Assembly: GCA_937980205.1 (NCBI GenBank)
Contig: CALJKW010000029.1
Span: 62,001-126,000 of the forward strand
DNA: 64,000 nt
Reading direction: 5' to 3'
Source of the DNA: an uncultured Myxococcales bacterium
GTDB taxonomy: Bacteria; Myxococcota; Myxococcia; Myxococcales; Myxococcaceae
Positions 42,740 to 51,480 of the stretch are shown here, in pieces (position 1 is the stretch's first letter; each line of letters begins with the position of its first letter). Both the position numbers and the translations under genes were made by a program. The notes under the pieces were generated by a model. It did not search any database, had not been told where the DNA came from, and saw only the letters and a program-made list of their open reading frames with translations.

Positions 42740-44590
42740 ATGACTGCTGCCGAGAAAGTTCCGTCAGAGGTCGCTGGGGGAAGTGAACGCAACCTGGTCG
42801 AGCTGTTGCTCACGCGAGTGAGAGAGAGCCGCGGTCCGGCCGTGACCCACAAGGTCGACGGCAAGTGGACGGACGTCAGCTGGGCGTCGGTGCTCGAGGA
42901 GGTCCGCAAGGTCTCCGCCGGGCTCGTCGCGGCGGGCGTGCAGCCCGGAGATCGCGTCGCGATCTTCGGCGGCACGACGCTCACCTGGGTCGTCTGCGAC
43001 CTGGCGATCTCGGCGTCACGCGCGGTCTGCGTGCCGATCTACGCGTCGAACACGCCGGACGAGGTCGAGTACATCCTCCAGAACTCGGGCGCGACGCTGC
43101 TCTTCGTCGACAACGACGTCGGCGACGGCAAGCAGCCGGGCCGGCTGTCGCGCGTGCGCGCGAAGATCGCCTCGTGCCCCGAGGTGAAGAAGATCGTCGT
43201 GTTCGAGGGCGCCGCCGGTGGAGAGCGCGAGCTCACGCTGCAGGCGCTGGTCGACGGCGGCAAGGCCGAGGCGCCCGACGTGTTCGACGCCCGCGTGAAG
43301 GCGCTCGCGCCGGACGACCTGTGCCACTTCATCTACACGTCGGGCACGACCGGGAACCCGAAGGGCGTGATGCTGACGCAGGCGAACTGGGCGTACGAGG
43401 CGACGGCGACGCGCGGCATCGCGCTGATGGAGCAGGGCGACTCGGTGATGCTGTTCCTGCCGCTCGCGCACAGCTTCGCGCAGGTGATCAAGGCGTCGTG
43501 GCTCGGCCTCGGCTTCCGGCTGATCTTCGCCGAGTCGATCGACAAGCTGATCGCGAACCTGCCCGAGACGCAGCCGTCGATTCTCCCGGCGGTGCCGCGC
43601 GTGTTCGAGAAGGTGTTCGCCGGCGTGCAGGGCAACGTGATGAGCGCGCCGGGCATGAAGGGCAAGCTCGGCCGCTGGGCGTTCCGCCTGTTCGACGAGT
43701 ACGTCGACGCGAAGAAGATGGGCCGCGAGTACGACTCGCTCGGTTGGTCGCTGGCGAAGAAGCTGGTGTTCTCGAAGGTGAAGGCCGGCCTCGACGCGAA
43801 GCTGGGCGGCAAGATGCGGCTGTTCATCTCCGGCGGGGCGCCGCTGTCGCCGAAGATCGCGTACTTCTTCGACCTGCTCGGCTTCCAGGTGCTCGAGGGC
43901 TTCGGGCTGACGGAGACGTCTGCCGCGACCACGGTGAACCGCCCCGGCAAGGCGAAGATCGGCACGGTCGGCGTCTCGGTGCCGGGCACGATCGTGAAGA
44001 TCGCCTCGGACGGCGAGATCCTCATCAAGGGCCCGGGCGTGATGAAGGGCTACTACAAGAACCCGGAGGCGACGGCCGAGGTGCTCGAGGCGGACGGCTG
44101 GTTCCACTCGGGCGACATCGGCGAGATCGACTCGGACGGGTACGTGCGGATCACGGACCGCAAGAAGGACATCATCGTCACGGCCGGCGGCAAGAACGTG
44201 GCGCCGCAGAACCTCGAGAATCAGCTGAAGACGTACCCGATCGTCTCCAGCGCGATGGTCTACGGCGACAAGCGCGCGTACCTCACGGTGCTGATCTGCG
44301 TGAACGAGGAGGCGGGGAAGAAGCTGCTCGCCGAGAAGGGCGTGAACGTCGGCTCGTACGCCGAGGTCGTCGCGCGGCCGGAGATCAAAGAGGCCGTGCA
44401 GAAGGCGATCGATTCGGTGAACTCGGATCAGCCGCCGTACAACACGCTCAAGCGCTTCGCGCTGATGGACCACGACTTCACCCAGGAGACCGGTGAGCTG
44501 ACGCCGACGCTCAAGGTGAAGCGCAAGTTCTGCACGCAGAAGTACCAGTCCATTCTCGACGGGCTGTACGACGAGAAGCGGGTCGATTGA
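42740..44590 (+). CDS. Long-chain fatty acid-CoA ligase (AMP-forming)
   Basis: A 616-residue acyl-CoA synthetase. Adenylate-forming motifs: YTSGTTGNPKGVMLT (P-loop, near 220), LPLAHSFAQ, GFGLTETSAATTVNRP, GWFHSGDIGEID, and RITDRKKDIIVTAGGKNVAPQ with the C-terminal Lys region. It activates fatty acids to acyl-CoA via acyl-AMP at the membrane. Its length and motifs match long-chain ligases of the FadD15 type. The ATG at 42740 gives the usual N-terminus. Confidence 0.94.
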   Translation: MTAAEKVPSEVAGGSERNLVELLLTRVRESRGPAVTHKVDGKWTDVSWASVLEEVRKVSAGLVAAGVQPGDRVAIFGGTTLTWVVCDLAISASRAVCVPIYASNTPDEVEYILQNSGATLLFVDNDVGDGKQPGRLSRVRAKIASCPEVKKIVVFEGAAGGERELTLQALVDGGKAEAPDVFDARVKALAPDDLCHFIYTSGTTGNPKGVMLTQANWAYEATATRGIALMEQGDSVMLFLPLAHSFAQVIKASWLGLGFRLIFAESIDKLIANLPETQPSILPAVPRVFEKVFAGVQGNVMSAPGMKGKLGRWAFRLFDEYVDAKKMGREYDSLGWSLAKKLVFSKVKAGLDAKLGGKMRLFISGGAPLSPKIAYFFDLLGFQVLEGFGLTETSAATTVNRPGKAKIGTVGVSVPGTIVKIASDGEILIKGPGVMKGYYKNPEATAEVLEADGWFHSGDIGEIDSDGYVRITDRKKDIIVTAGGKNVAPQNLENQLKTYPIVSSAMVYGDKRAYLTVLICVNEEAGKKLLAEKGVNVGSYAEVVARPEIKEAVQKAIDSVNSDQPPYNTLKRFALMDHDFTQETGELTPTLKVKRKFCTQKYQSILDGLYDEKRVD

Positions 44591-44949
44591 TCGGCTTCCT
44601 GCTGGCGACCGCCCTTGCTGCAGACGGCGGCAGCAGTGCCGCCGTCGATGGCGCCGACCTGGACGACCAAACAGAGGTCCGCAAGGTCGTCGACAAGCAC
44701 CGGACTGCAGTGCGGTACTGCTTCGAGCGCGAGCTGATGAAACAGCCCGGGTTGCGCGGCGAGATCGACTTGAGCTTCATCGTCAAGCTCGACGGCAAGG
44801 CGTCGGCCGTCGTCATTGGACCTGACGATCAAGCACCGGCGGTGAAGAACTGCGTCCGGGACGAGGTGCTCCGGTGGGTGTTCCCGAGGCCGAAGAAGAC
44901 AGTGACCTTCACCATCCCGTTTCGGATCAGCGGGTCGGGGGCGCGCTGA
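44587..44949 (+). CDS. Secreted AgmX/PglI C-terminal domain protein
   Basis: A 120-residue protein: short hydrophobic N-terminus (MIGFLLATALAADGG) likely a signal peptide, then an AgmX/PglI-type C-terminal domain: VVDKHRTAVRYCFERELMKQPGLRGEIDLSFIV, here spread over residues 34-66, and VKNCVRDEVLRWVFPRPKKTV. The domain is TonB-C-like and has a conserved Cys pair (CFE, NCV). In myxobacteria it occurs in gliding-motility proteins. Here it stands alone. The start is a TTG overlapping the ligase stop (TTGA). Confidence 0.8.
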   Translation: MIGFLLATALAADGGSSAAVDGADLDDQTEVRKVVDKHRTAVRYCFERELMKQPGLRGEIDLSFIVKLDGKASAVVIGPDDQAPAVKNCVRDEVLRWVFPRPKKTVTFTIPFRISGSGAR

Positions 44950-44955
44950 AGTTCT

Positions 44956-46101
44956 TTAGATTCGTTGCGCCAACGCGATGAGCTTCTTCTCTCCGGGGGA
45001 GAGCAGGCCGTCGCGCTTCGCCATCGTGTCGAGCGCCTTCAGCTCGCCCGCCGTCGCCGTGCCGTCGGCGATCACCGACCGGTACTTCAGCCGAAACGCG
45101 TTGAAGCCGTCCGTGTAGACCTTGCCCGGGCGCCCATCGAGATCCTCCGCGCCCGCGTGCTTGAGCTCGGGCAGGCGGCGGTCGAGGCGGGCGATGACGG
45201 GCTCGAACCGCTCGCCGAAGACCTTGAGCGACTTCAGCGCGTCGTAGGTCGTCTTGAGGTGATCTCCGTCTTCGCTCTGCACCGGCTCGGGCCGGCCGTT
45301 GCGCATGCGCAGCCCGTACGCGAGCCGGCCGTTCGTCGGGTAGCAGATGTCGAGCTGCGCTTTGAGATCGCGCGCGAGCTTCGTGCCGACGGCCTTCGCC
45401 TCGGCCGCGAGCTTCGCGTTCTGGGGCCCGGGCAGCACGGCGATCTTCTCCAGCGCGCGCAGCACGATCGCGTTCTGGTTCACGGCGGTGACGCCGGGGA
45501 CGCGCGAGTCGACCGCGAGCGCGATGCCGTTCGAGCCCTTCACGGCAGGCACGGCGAGACCGCCCTGCGAGAGCGGCTTCTGCAGCACCTGCAGCTGCTG
45601 CCTGAGGTACCCGCGGATCTTCGTGGCCTGCGCCGGCGAGGCGCCGTCCATGAACTTCGTGAGGCCCATGATGGTCTGCCCGGTGGTGATGGCGGCGAGG
45701 TACGGCCGGCCGAGCCCGTTGATCACGTACGTCTTCGGCCCGCCGGCGACCGGGTTCTTCGCGTTGTCGAGCAGCGACAGCAGCTGCTTGCGGCCGGTGT
45801 CCGGGTTCAGCCGGAAGATGATGGCCGCCATCTGCGCGGTGGGGGCTCCGGCGGGGACGAGCTGATCGGCGCGCGGCACGAACCAGTCCTTCGCCGCCTG
45901 GGTGAGCGCCTTGCTCGAGCCGACTGCGCGGAGCAGGCCGAGCTCTCCGACCTGGACGTGCTCCTTCTTCGCCTGCGCGAGGATGGCCTGAACGTCGGGG
46001 AGGTTGACGACTCCGTCGGCAGAACGGGCGTCGATGAGGCGCTTCAGCGCGCCGGTCTGCTGGATCGCGTTCGGTGCGGCGAGGGGCATGGCCCGTCGCA
46101 C
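44956..46101 (-). CDS. Protein of unknown function
   Basis: A 381-residue, mostly helical protein with no signal, TM or recognised enzyme motif. Both ends carry short segments that look like loop-helix units: SADGVVNLPDVQAILAQA near 28 and IADGTATAGELKALDTMA near 345, followed by DGLLSPGEKKLIALAQ. They recall degenerate EF-hand or TerB-like units, but this is uncertain. The middle has GLGRPYLAAITTGQTIMGLTKF. The start may be 46101 or the ATG at 46089. It converges on the AgmX-C gene. Confidence 0.7.
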   Translation of the reverse strand: MRRAMPLAAPNAIQQTGALKRLIDARSADGVVNLPDVQAILAQAKKEHVQVGELGLLRAVGSSKALTQAAKDWFVPRADQLVPAGAPTAQMAAIIFRLNPDTGRKQLLSLLDNAKNPVAGGPKTYVINGLGRPYLAAITTGQTIMGLTKFMDGASPAQATKIRGYLRQQLQVLQKPLSQGGLAVPAVKGSNGIALAVDSRVPGVTAVNQNAIVLRALEKIAVLPGPQNAKLAAEAKAVGTKLARDLKAQLDICYPTNGRLAYGLRMRNGRPEPVQSEDGDHLKTTYDALKSLKVFGERFEPVIARLDRRLPELKHAGAEDLDGRPGKVYTDGFNAFRLKYRSVIADGTATAGELKALDTMAKRDGLLSPGEKKLIALAQRI

Positions 46102-46182
46102 TGCAACCGGATGACCAGCCTCGTTCTCAACGATCCAGCGGGGGTAGGCGGGGCTCGCCTGTCAACGCGAGACGACAGTGTT

Positions 46183-46419
46183 TCAGCTCTGCTTCACCTT
46201 CTCGCCGTCGCCCGTCTTGTTCACGTCTCCGCCTTGAGCGATGGCCGGCTTGTCGTCGTTCTTCTTGTCGGCGGACTTGTCCTCTTCGCCGCCGAAGCCC
46301 TTCTTGAAGTTCCGAATCGCGGAGCCCAACGAGCTGCCCAGCTGCGGAAGGCGAGACGCCCCGAACAGCAGGAAGACGATCAGGAAGACGATGATCAGCT
46401 CTTGAGTGCCCATACGCAT
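46183..46419 (-). CDS. tatA: Twin-arginine translocase subunit TatA/TatE
   Basis: A 78-residue protein with the TatA layout: GTQELIIVFLIVFLLFG (single N-terminal TM), the hinge and amphipathic helix SRLPQLGSSLGSAIRNFKKGF, and an acidic/polar tail. TatA forms the pore for folded-protein export. tatB and tatC are not adjacent. The start is ATG at 46419 or 46413. Confidence 0.93.
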   Translation of the reverse strand: MRMGTQELIIVFLIVFLLFGASRLPQLGSSLGSAIRNFKKGFGGEEDKSADKKNDDKPAIAQGGDVNKTGDGEKVKQS

Positions 46420-46481
46420 CGGGGGATTGTAGGCAGGTTCGGTAGCTGGCGCTACCTCAGACCCATGGTTACTCGAAGTTC

Positions 46482-46898
46482 ATGTACCGATGCAGGTCTT
46501 GTGGCGCCTTCAACCGAGTCCCTGAAGCCCATTCCGGCACCCCCGTGTGCGGCCGGTGCAAGGCCGAGCTCGACACCTCCGGCGCGCCGCAGGCCGTGAC
46601 CGCCGAAGAGCTCGAGCGGGCCGCGGCGGCCAGCCCGGTGCCGGTCGTCGTCGACGTCTGGGCTCCGTGGTGTCCGCCGTGCCGCGCGGTCAGTCCGGTG
46701 CTCGACCAGATCGCCCACGAGCGCGCCGGGAAGATCGTGGTGCTCAAGCTCAACTCCGACGAGCAGCCGATGCCGCAGCTCGGCGTCGCCGCCATTCCGA
46801 CGTTCATCGTCTACAAGGGCGGCCGCGAGCTCGACCGGAAGAGCGGGGCGATGCCCAAGCACATGCTCGACGCGTGGATCGCCGAGAAGGCGGCCTGA
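46482..46898 (+). CDS. Zinc-ribbon thioredoxin (Trx2/TrxC type) with WCPPC active site
   Basis: A 138-residue thioredoxin. The N-terminal zinc ribbon (CRSC...CGRC, residues 4-27) marks the Trx2 type. The thioredoxin domain follows: VVVDVWAPWCPPCRAVSPVLD near 58, LGVAAIPTFIVYKGG with the cis-Pro. The active site is WCPPC rather than the common WCGPC, so its redox potential may differ. The palindrome array begins 29 bases after the stop. Confidence 0.92.
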   Translation: MYRCRSCGAFNRVPEAHSGTPVCGRCKAELDTSGAPQAVTAEELERAAAASPVPVVVDVWAPWCPPCRAVSPVLDQIAHERAGKIVVLKLNSDEQPMPQLGVAAIPTFIVYKGGRELDRKSGAMPKHMLDAWIAEKAA

Positions 46899-46926
46899 AG
46901 ACCCGTTCGCAAGCCCGCGTCGCCGT

Positions 46927-47164
46927 TGAGACGAGACGTCCCGTATCAGCCCTCCGAGGCTCGGCCGGCGTGAGACGAGACGTCCCGTCTCAGCCTCGGA
47001 GGTTCGGCCGGCGTGAGACGAGACGTCCCGTCTCAGCCTCGGAGGTTCGGCCGGCGTGAGACGAGACGTCCCGTCTCAGACCCGGAGCTCGGCCGGCGTG
47101 AGACGAGACGTCTCATCTCAGTCTCACGAGGGTGGGTCCGCCTGATACGAGACGTCTCGTCTCA
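46927..47164. repeat. Array of six 22-bp near-palindromes with about 43-bp period
   Basis: Six copies of a 22-bp near-palindrome (half-site TGAGACGAGAC and its mirror, centre GACGTC or a one-base variant) lie at 46927, 46971, 47014, 47057, 47099 and 47143. Spacers are 20-22 bp and four of five end in TCGGCCGGCG. Copies 2-4 are identical and their two spacers (GCCTCGGAGGTTCGGCCGGCG split as 21 bases) are identical too. Each copy departs from perfect symmetry by one or two bases. The array sits between the convergent thioredoxin and ppk1 genes. A protein-binding array, a DNA structural element or a tandem satellite are all possible. Confidence 0.9.
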
Positions 47165-47194
47165 ACGGCGTCGCGCAGTTGCGCTTACGCGCCT

Positions 47195-49438
47195 TCAGCC
47201 CGTCGTGCCGGTGCCGGGCGGCGTGCGCACCGCCTCGACCGGCGCCGTCGCCACCGGAGACGCCACGTGCCGCAGCACCGGCTCGGTCGCCTTCGGCTCG
47301 GCGCCGCGGCGGGCGAGCTCGAGCAGCAGCATCTGGCTGCGAATGGTCTGCCCGTCGAGCTGCAGCGGCACCGGGTTGTACGTGCCGTCGGCCATCAGCT
47401 GCCGGGCCTTCACGTTGTCCTTCAGCCCCAGGCCGAGCACCTCGTCGAGCACGCGCGCCTTGAGCGCCGGCTCTTCGACCGGGAACATCACCTCGATGCG
47501 GCGCTGGAAGTTTCGCGGCATCCAGTCGGCGCTCGAGAGGTACACCTCGGTCTTGTCGCCGACGCCGAAGGCCATCGCGCGGCTGTGCTCGAGGAAGCGG
47601 TCGACGACGCTGACGACGCGGATGCGCTCGGAGACTCCGGGGATGCCGGGGCGCAGGCAGCAGATGCCGCGCACCTGCAGCTCGATGTCGACGCCCGCCT
47701 GGCTCGCCGCGTACAGCGCGCGGATGACGGAGGGATCCACCAGCGCGTTCAGCTTCGCGAGGATCCGCGCGGGCTCGCCCTTCTTCGCCTTGTTCGCCTG
47801 CTCCTCGATGAGCGCGAGCACCTTCTGCTGCAGCGACATCGGGGCGACCGCGAGCCGCTTCCACTGGGGCGGGTTCGAGTAGCCGGTGAGCAGGTTGAAC
47901 AGCGCCGTGGCGTCGTCGGCGATCTCGGGCCGCGCGGTGAACAGCGACACGTCGGTGTAGAGGCGCGCGGTCGCCGGGTTGTAGTTGCCGGTGCCGAGGT
48001 GCACGTAGCGGCGAATGCCGTTGCCCTCGCGGCGCACGACGAGCGTGACCTTGCAGTGCGTCTTGAGGCCGATGAGGCCGTAGACGACGTGGACGCCGTT
48101 GTCCTCCATGCGGCGGGCCCAGGCGATGTTGTTGGCCTCGTCGAGGCGGGCCTTGAGCTCGACGAGCACGGCGACCTGCTTGCCGTTCTCCGAGGCGCGC
48201 ACGAGGGCTCGGCCGATTGGGCTATCGCCGGTGGTGCGGTAGAGCGTCTGCTTGATCGCGAGCACGTTCGGGTCGTCGGCGGCCTCTTCGATGAAGCGCA
48301 CGACCGGGTCGAACGACTCGTACGGGTGGTGCAGCAGGATGTCGCGCTTGCCGACCGCCTCGATCATCGAGTCGATGTCGCGCAGCGCGTACGGCACCGC
48401 CGGCTGGAACGGCTCGACGCGGTTCTCGGGCCGCGCGTCGTGCTCGGCGAGCTGCGTGAGATCGGTCAGCTGCAGCGGGCCGGTGACCTTGTAGACGTCC
48501 TGCGACGTCAGCTTGAGCGCGGCGGTGATCTGCGACTCGAGATCGGGGCGGATGCCGGCGTCGATCTCGAGGCGCACGGCGGTGCCGCGGTCGCGGCGGC
48601 GCAGCTCCTGCTGAATCGAGGCGAGGAGATCTTCCGACTCCTCTTCGTCGACGTTGAGGTCCCAGTTGCGGGTGAGGCGGAACGACCAGACCTGGTCGAC
48701 GGTGTAGCCCGGGAAGAGGTCTCCGACGTGGGCGGCGATGAGCTCTTCGAGCAGGAGGAACGCGTGCCCGCCCGACGACGGCAGCGGCACGAGGCGCGAG
48801 AGCACGCCCGGCACCTGCACGACGGCCATCGAGGTCTCGGTCGCGGGGCCGACGTCCTTCTTGCGGCGGCGGCCGCCTTCCTTGTCGCGGCGCAGCGCCA
48901 GGACGAGGTTCAGCGACTTGTTGCGCAGGTGGGGGAAGGGGTGGCCCGGGTCGACCGCGAGCGGCGTGAGCGCGGGGAAGACGGAGGACTGGAAGTGCGA
49001 CTTCGCGGCGGCCTTCTGCTCGGCGGAGAGCTGCGTGCGCTCGAGCACGTGCAGGCCGTTCGCGGCGAGGAGCGGGAGCAGCTCGCGCTGCCAGATGCGC
49101 GCCTGCTCGGCGACCATCTGGTGGGCGACCTGCGAGATCGCGGCGAGCGACTCGGCGGGCAGCATGCCGTCAGCCGGGAGCTCGACGACTCCGCCGGTGA
49201 GCTGCTGCTTGAGGCCGGCGACGCGGACCATGAAGAACTCGTCGAGGTTGCCGGCGGAGATCGCGAGGAACTTCAGCCGCTCGAGCATCGGCAGCGACGG
49301 GTTCCGGGCCTCGGAGAGAACGCGATCATTGAACGCGAGCCAGCTGATCTCGCGGTTGATGAACAGGTTCCGATCGGAAAGCGAGGAGGTGGGTGTCTCC
49401 ACGGGTTGGGCGCGTTCTTTCGAACCTCGTTCTGGCAT
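47195..49438 (-). CDS. ppk1: Polyphosphate kinase 1
   Basis: Ppk1 makes polyphosphate from ATP through a phospho-His intermediate. The 747 residues match the family. N-terminal domain: LFINREISWLAFNDRVL, KFLAISAGNLDEFFMVRVAGL. Core: HHPYESFDPVVRFIEEAA (His), ALVRASENGKQVAVLVELKARLDE, RYVHLGTGNYNP (catalytic His) and VEVMFPVEEP-like IEVMFPVEEP. It is downstream of YjbR and ABC-F genes on the same strand with a 42-base gap. Its 3' end is next to the palindrome array. Confidence 0.97.
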   Translation of the reverse strand: MPERGSKERAQPVETPTSSLSDRNLFINREISWLAFNDRVLSEARNPSLPMLERLKFLAISAGNLDEFFMVRVAGLKQQLTGGVVELPADGMLPAESLAAISQVAHQMVAEQARIWQRELLPLLAANGLHVLERTQLSAEQKAAAKSHFQSSVFPALTPLAVDPGHPFPHLRNKSLNLVLALRRDKEGGRRRKKDVGPATETSMAVVQVPGVLSRLVPLPSSGGHAFLLLEELIAAHVGDLFPGYTVDQVWSFRLTRNWDLNVDEEESEDLLASIQQELRRRDRGTAVRLEIDAGIRPDLESQITAALKLTSQDVYKVTGPLQLTDLTQLAEHDARPENRVEPFQPAVPYALRDIDSMIEAVGKRDILLHHPYESFDPVVRFIEEAADDPNVLAIKQTLYRTTGDSPIGRALVRASENGKQVAVLVELKARLDEANNIAWARRMEDNGVHVVYGLIGLKTHCKVTLVVRREGNGIRRYVHLGTGNYNPATARLYTDVSLFTARPEIADDATALFNLLTGYSNPPQWKRLAVAPMSLQQKVLALIEEQANKAKKGEPARILAKLNALVDPSVIRALYAASQAGVDIELQVRGICCLRPGIPGVSERIRVVSVVDRFLEHSRAMAFGVGDKTEVYLSSADWMPRNFQRRIEVMFPVEEPALKARVLDEVLGLGLKDNVKARQLMADGTYNPVPLQLDGQTIRSQMLLLELARRGAEPKATEPVLRHVASPVATAPVEAVRTPPGTGTTG

Positions 49439-49480
49439 GAATCGGGTCCTGTCCGTGAGGCCGTTACAACAATGTTGCAG

Positions 49481-49798
49481 TCAGCGTCGCGCCGAGACCA
49501 CTCGAAATGCTTCGGCCAGCAGGTCTTTCACTACGGCCACCTTGGCGGATTTCAAGCGGATGCCGGTCGAGCCGTTCTTCGACCAGCCGCCGAAGAGGAT
49601 GAAGGTGTCGGGATCCTTCTCGACGAGGGCGGCCTGGTGCTCGCGATCGAGGACGATCATCGCGATGCCCTTGTCGGGCTGCAGCGAGGCGAAGATGCGG
49701 CCCTTCTTCGGCAGCCGGAAGTCGGGGTGGCCCAGGTGCGAGTGCTCTTCGGCGCCGGGGATGGCGAGCGCGAGCTTCTTGAATTGTGCGGGGGTCAT
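49481..49798 (-). CDS. MmcQ/YjbR family DNA-binding-fold protein
   Basis: A 105-residue protein of the MmcQ/YjbR (CyaY-like fold) family: MTPAQFKKLALAIPGAEEHSH, LGHPDFRLPKKGRIFASL and a C-terminal helix LLAEAFRVVSARR. Biochemical role unsettled. It starts 14 bases after the ABC-F stop. A frameshifted partial copy of this gene lies at 53470-53600. Confidence 0.88.
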   Translation of the reverse strand: MTPAQFKKLALAIPGAEEHSHLGHPDFRLPKKGRIFASLQPDKGIAMIVLDREHQAALVEKDPDTFILFGGWSKNGSTGIRLKSAKVAVVKDLLAEAFRVVSARR

Positions 49799-49812
49799 TG
49801 GAGAGGAGGGCG

Positions 49813-51429
49813 TTATCGGCGCGTCAGCCGCCGCCACGTGTCGAAGTTCCCCTCGTACCGCACGACGCGTCCGTCGCCCTCGAAGACGAGCAGGCTGGTC
49901 GCGACCTTGTCGAGGAATGCGCGGTCGTGGGTGACGAGCAGCACCGAGCCCGTGAACTGAACCAGCAGCCGCTCGAGCACCGTGAGCGTGACGAGATCGA
50001 GGTCGTTCGTCGGCTCGTCGAGCACGAGCACGTTGGCCCCTTCGAGGAAGAGCTTCGCGAGCAGCAGGCGGTTGCGCTCGCCGCCCGACAGCGCCGAGAC
50101 TTTCTGCCGCTGCATCGGCACCGGGAAGAGGAGATCGTCGAGGTACTCCGCGAGCCGGAGCTTCTTCTCTCCGAGGGTCACCCAGTCGCTGCCGTCGGGC
50201 CCGAGCGCGCTGTCGTAGACCGTGAGGTCGGGGTCGAGCGCCTCGCGGTGCTGATCGAACCACGCCACCTTGGTGCGGGCGCCGATCACCACCGTGCCGG
50301 AGTCGGGCTGAAGCTCGCCGAGCAGCACCTTCAGCAGCGTCGTCTTCCCCGCGCCGTTCTTGCCCATCAGGCATACGCGCTCGCCCGGCTGCATGATGAA
50401 GCTGACGTCCCGGAACACGGGCAGCCCGTCGAACGATTTGCCGACCTTCTTCGCCTCGATGACGATCTGCGACAGCCGCGGAGCCTTCGCGATCTGCAGC
50501 TCCGGCACCTTCGGCCGCACGAAGCCGCGCTCGGCGAGCAGCTTTCGCGCGCGGTCGATGCGCGCCTTCGACTTGGTGCGTCGCGCCTGCGGCCCGCGCC
50601 GCAGCCACGCGACCTCTTGCGCGATCCACCGCTCGCGTTTGTGCTGCTGCGTCGCCTGCGTCTCTTGCAGCTGGAGCTTCTGCTCGAGCCACGCCTCGTA
50701 GTTCCCCGGGTAGCTGACGAGGCCGCCGGGCTGCCGCTCGGAGTACGGCGGCTCGACCTCGATCATGCGCTCGACCAGCCCGTCGAGGAAGTAGCGGTCG
50801 TGCGTGACGAGCAGCAGGGCGCCGTCGCGGTTGTCGAGCTCCTCCTCGAGCCACTCGACGGTCTGCGCGTCGAGGTGGTTCGTGGGCTCGTCGAGCATCA
50901 GCAGGTCGGGCCGGGCGAGCAGCGCCTTCGCGATGGCGACGCGCTTCTTGAGGCCGCCGGAGAGCTCGGCGACCGGCCGCTCCCACTCGTCGACGCCGAG
51001 GCGGTCGAGCAGCGTCTTCGCCTCGTGCGCCGTGTCCCAGCCGCCGAGGTGCTCGATGGCGTCGGCGAGGCCGGAGAGGCGCTTGAGCTCTTCATCGGTG
51101 CCGGTCATCTCGTTCGCCAGCGCTTCATGGGCGGCGAGGGCTGCGCGCAGCGGCGCTTGCGCCACCTCGAGCTCGCTCTTCACCGTCGCCCCGGGTGGAA
51201 ACTCGGGCTCCTGCGGAAGGAAGGTGACGCGCGCGCCGCGCTGCAGCTGCAGGGTGCCGGAGTCGGGCTTCACCTGCCCCGCGAGGATCTTCATCAGGGT
51301 CGACTTCCCGCTGCCGTTGACGCCGACCAGCCCGACCCGCTCGCCCGCTTCGATCACCAGCTCCACGTGAGAGAACAGCGTGCGGCTGCCGAAAGAGAGC
51401 GAGACGTCGAAGGCGCGGAGGAGGGTCAT
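49813..51429 (-). CDS. ABC-F family ATPase (Uup-like)
   Basis: A 538-residue soluble protein with two ABC ATPase domains and no TMs. Domain 1: GVNGSGKST (Walker A), ELSGGLKKRVAIAKAL, LLMLDEPTNHLD. The linker has YPGNYEAWLEQK and a basic RRGPQARRTKSKARIDR. Domain 2: GKNGAGKTT, ALSGGERNRLLLAK, VLVLDEPTNDLD. This is the ABC-F layout; the RRGxxARRTxSKAR element is Uup-like, but the long Uup C-terminal coiled coil is missing. Such proteins act on ribosomes or DNA junctions. Confidence 0.93.
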   Translation of the reverse strand: MTLLRAFDVSLSFGSRTLFSHVELVIEAGERVGLVGVNGSGKSTLMKILAGQVKPDSGTLQLQRGARVTFLPQEPEFPPGATVKSELEVAQAPLRAALAAHEALANEMTGTDEELKRLSGLADAIEHLGGWDTAHEAKTLLDRLGVDEWERPVAELSGGLKKRVAIAKALLARPDLLMLDEPTNHLDAQTVEWLEEELDNRDGALLLVTHDRYFLDGLVERMIEVEPPYSERQPGGLVSYPGNYEAWLEQKLQLQETQATQQHKRERWIAQEVAWLRRGPQARRTKSKARIDRARKLLAERGFVRPKVPELQIAKAPRLSQIVIEAKKVGKSFDGLPVFRDVSFIMQPGERVCLMGKNGAGKTTLLKVLLGELQPDSGTVVIGARTKVAWFDQHREALDPDLTVYDSALGPDGSDWVTLGEKKLRLAEYLDDLLFPVPMQRQKVSALSGGERNRLLLAKLFLEGANVLVLDEPTNDLDLVTLTVLERLLVQFTGSVLLVTHDRAFLDKVATSLLVFEGDGRVVRYEGNFDTWRRLTRR

Positions 51430-51480
51430 GGTGAGCGAGGCCAGGTGCTCCCTAACACCTTCACCCGCTCGCGCAGCGCG

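Noticed and set aside
46927..47164. CRISPR array
   Set aside because: The repeat/spacer lengths look superficially similar (22/21), but the spacers are nearly identical to each other and no cas genes are present.
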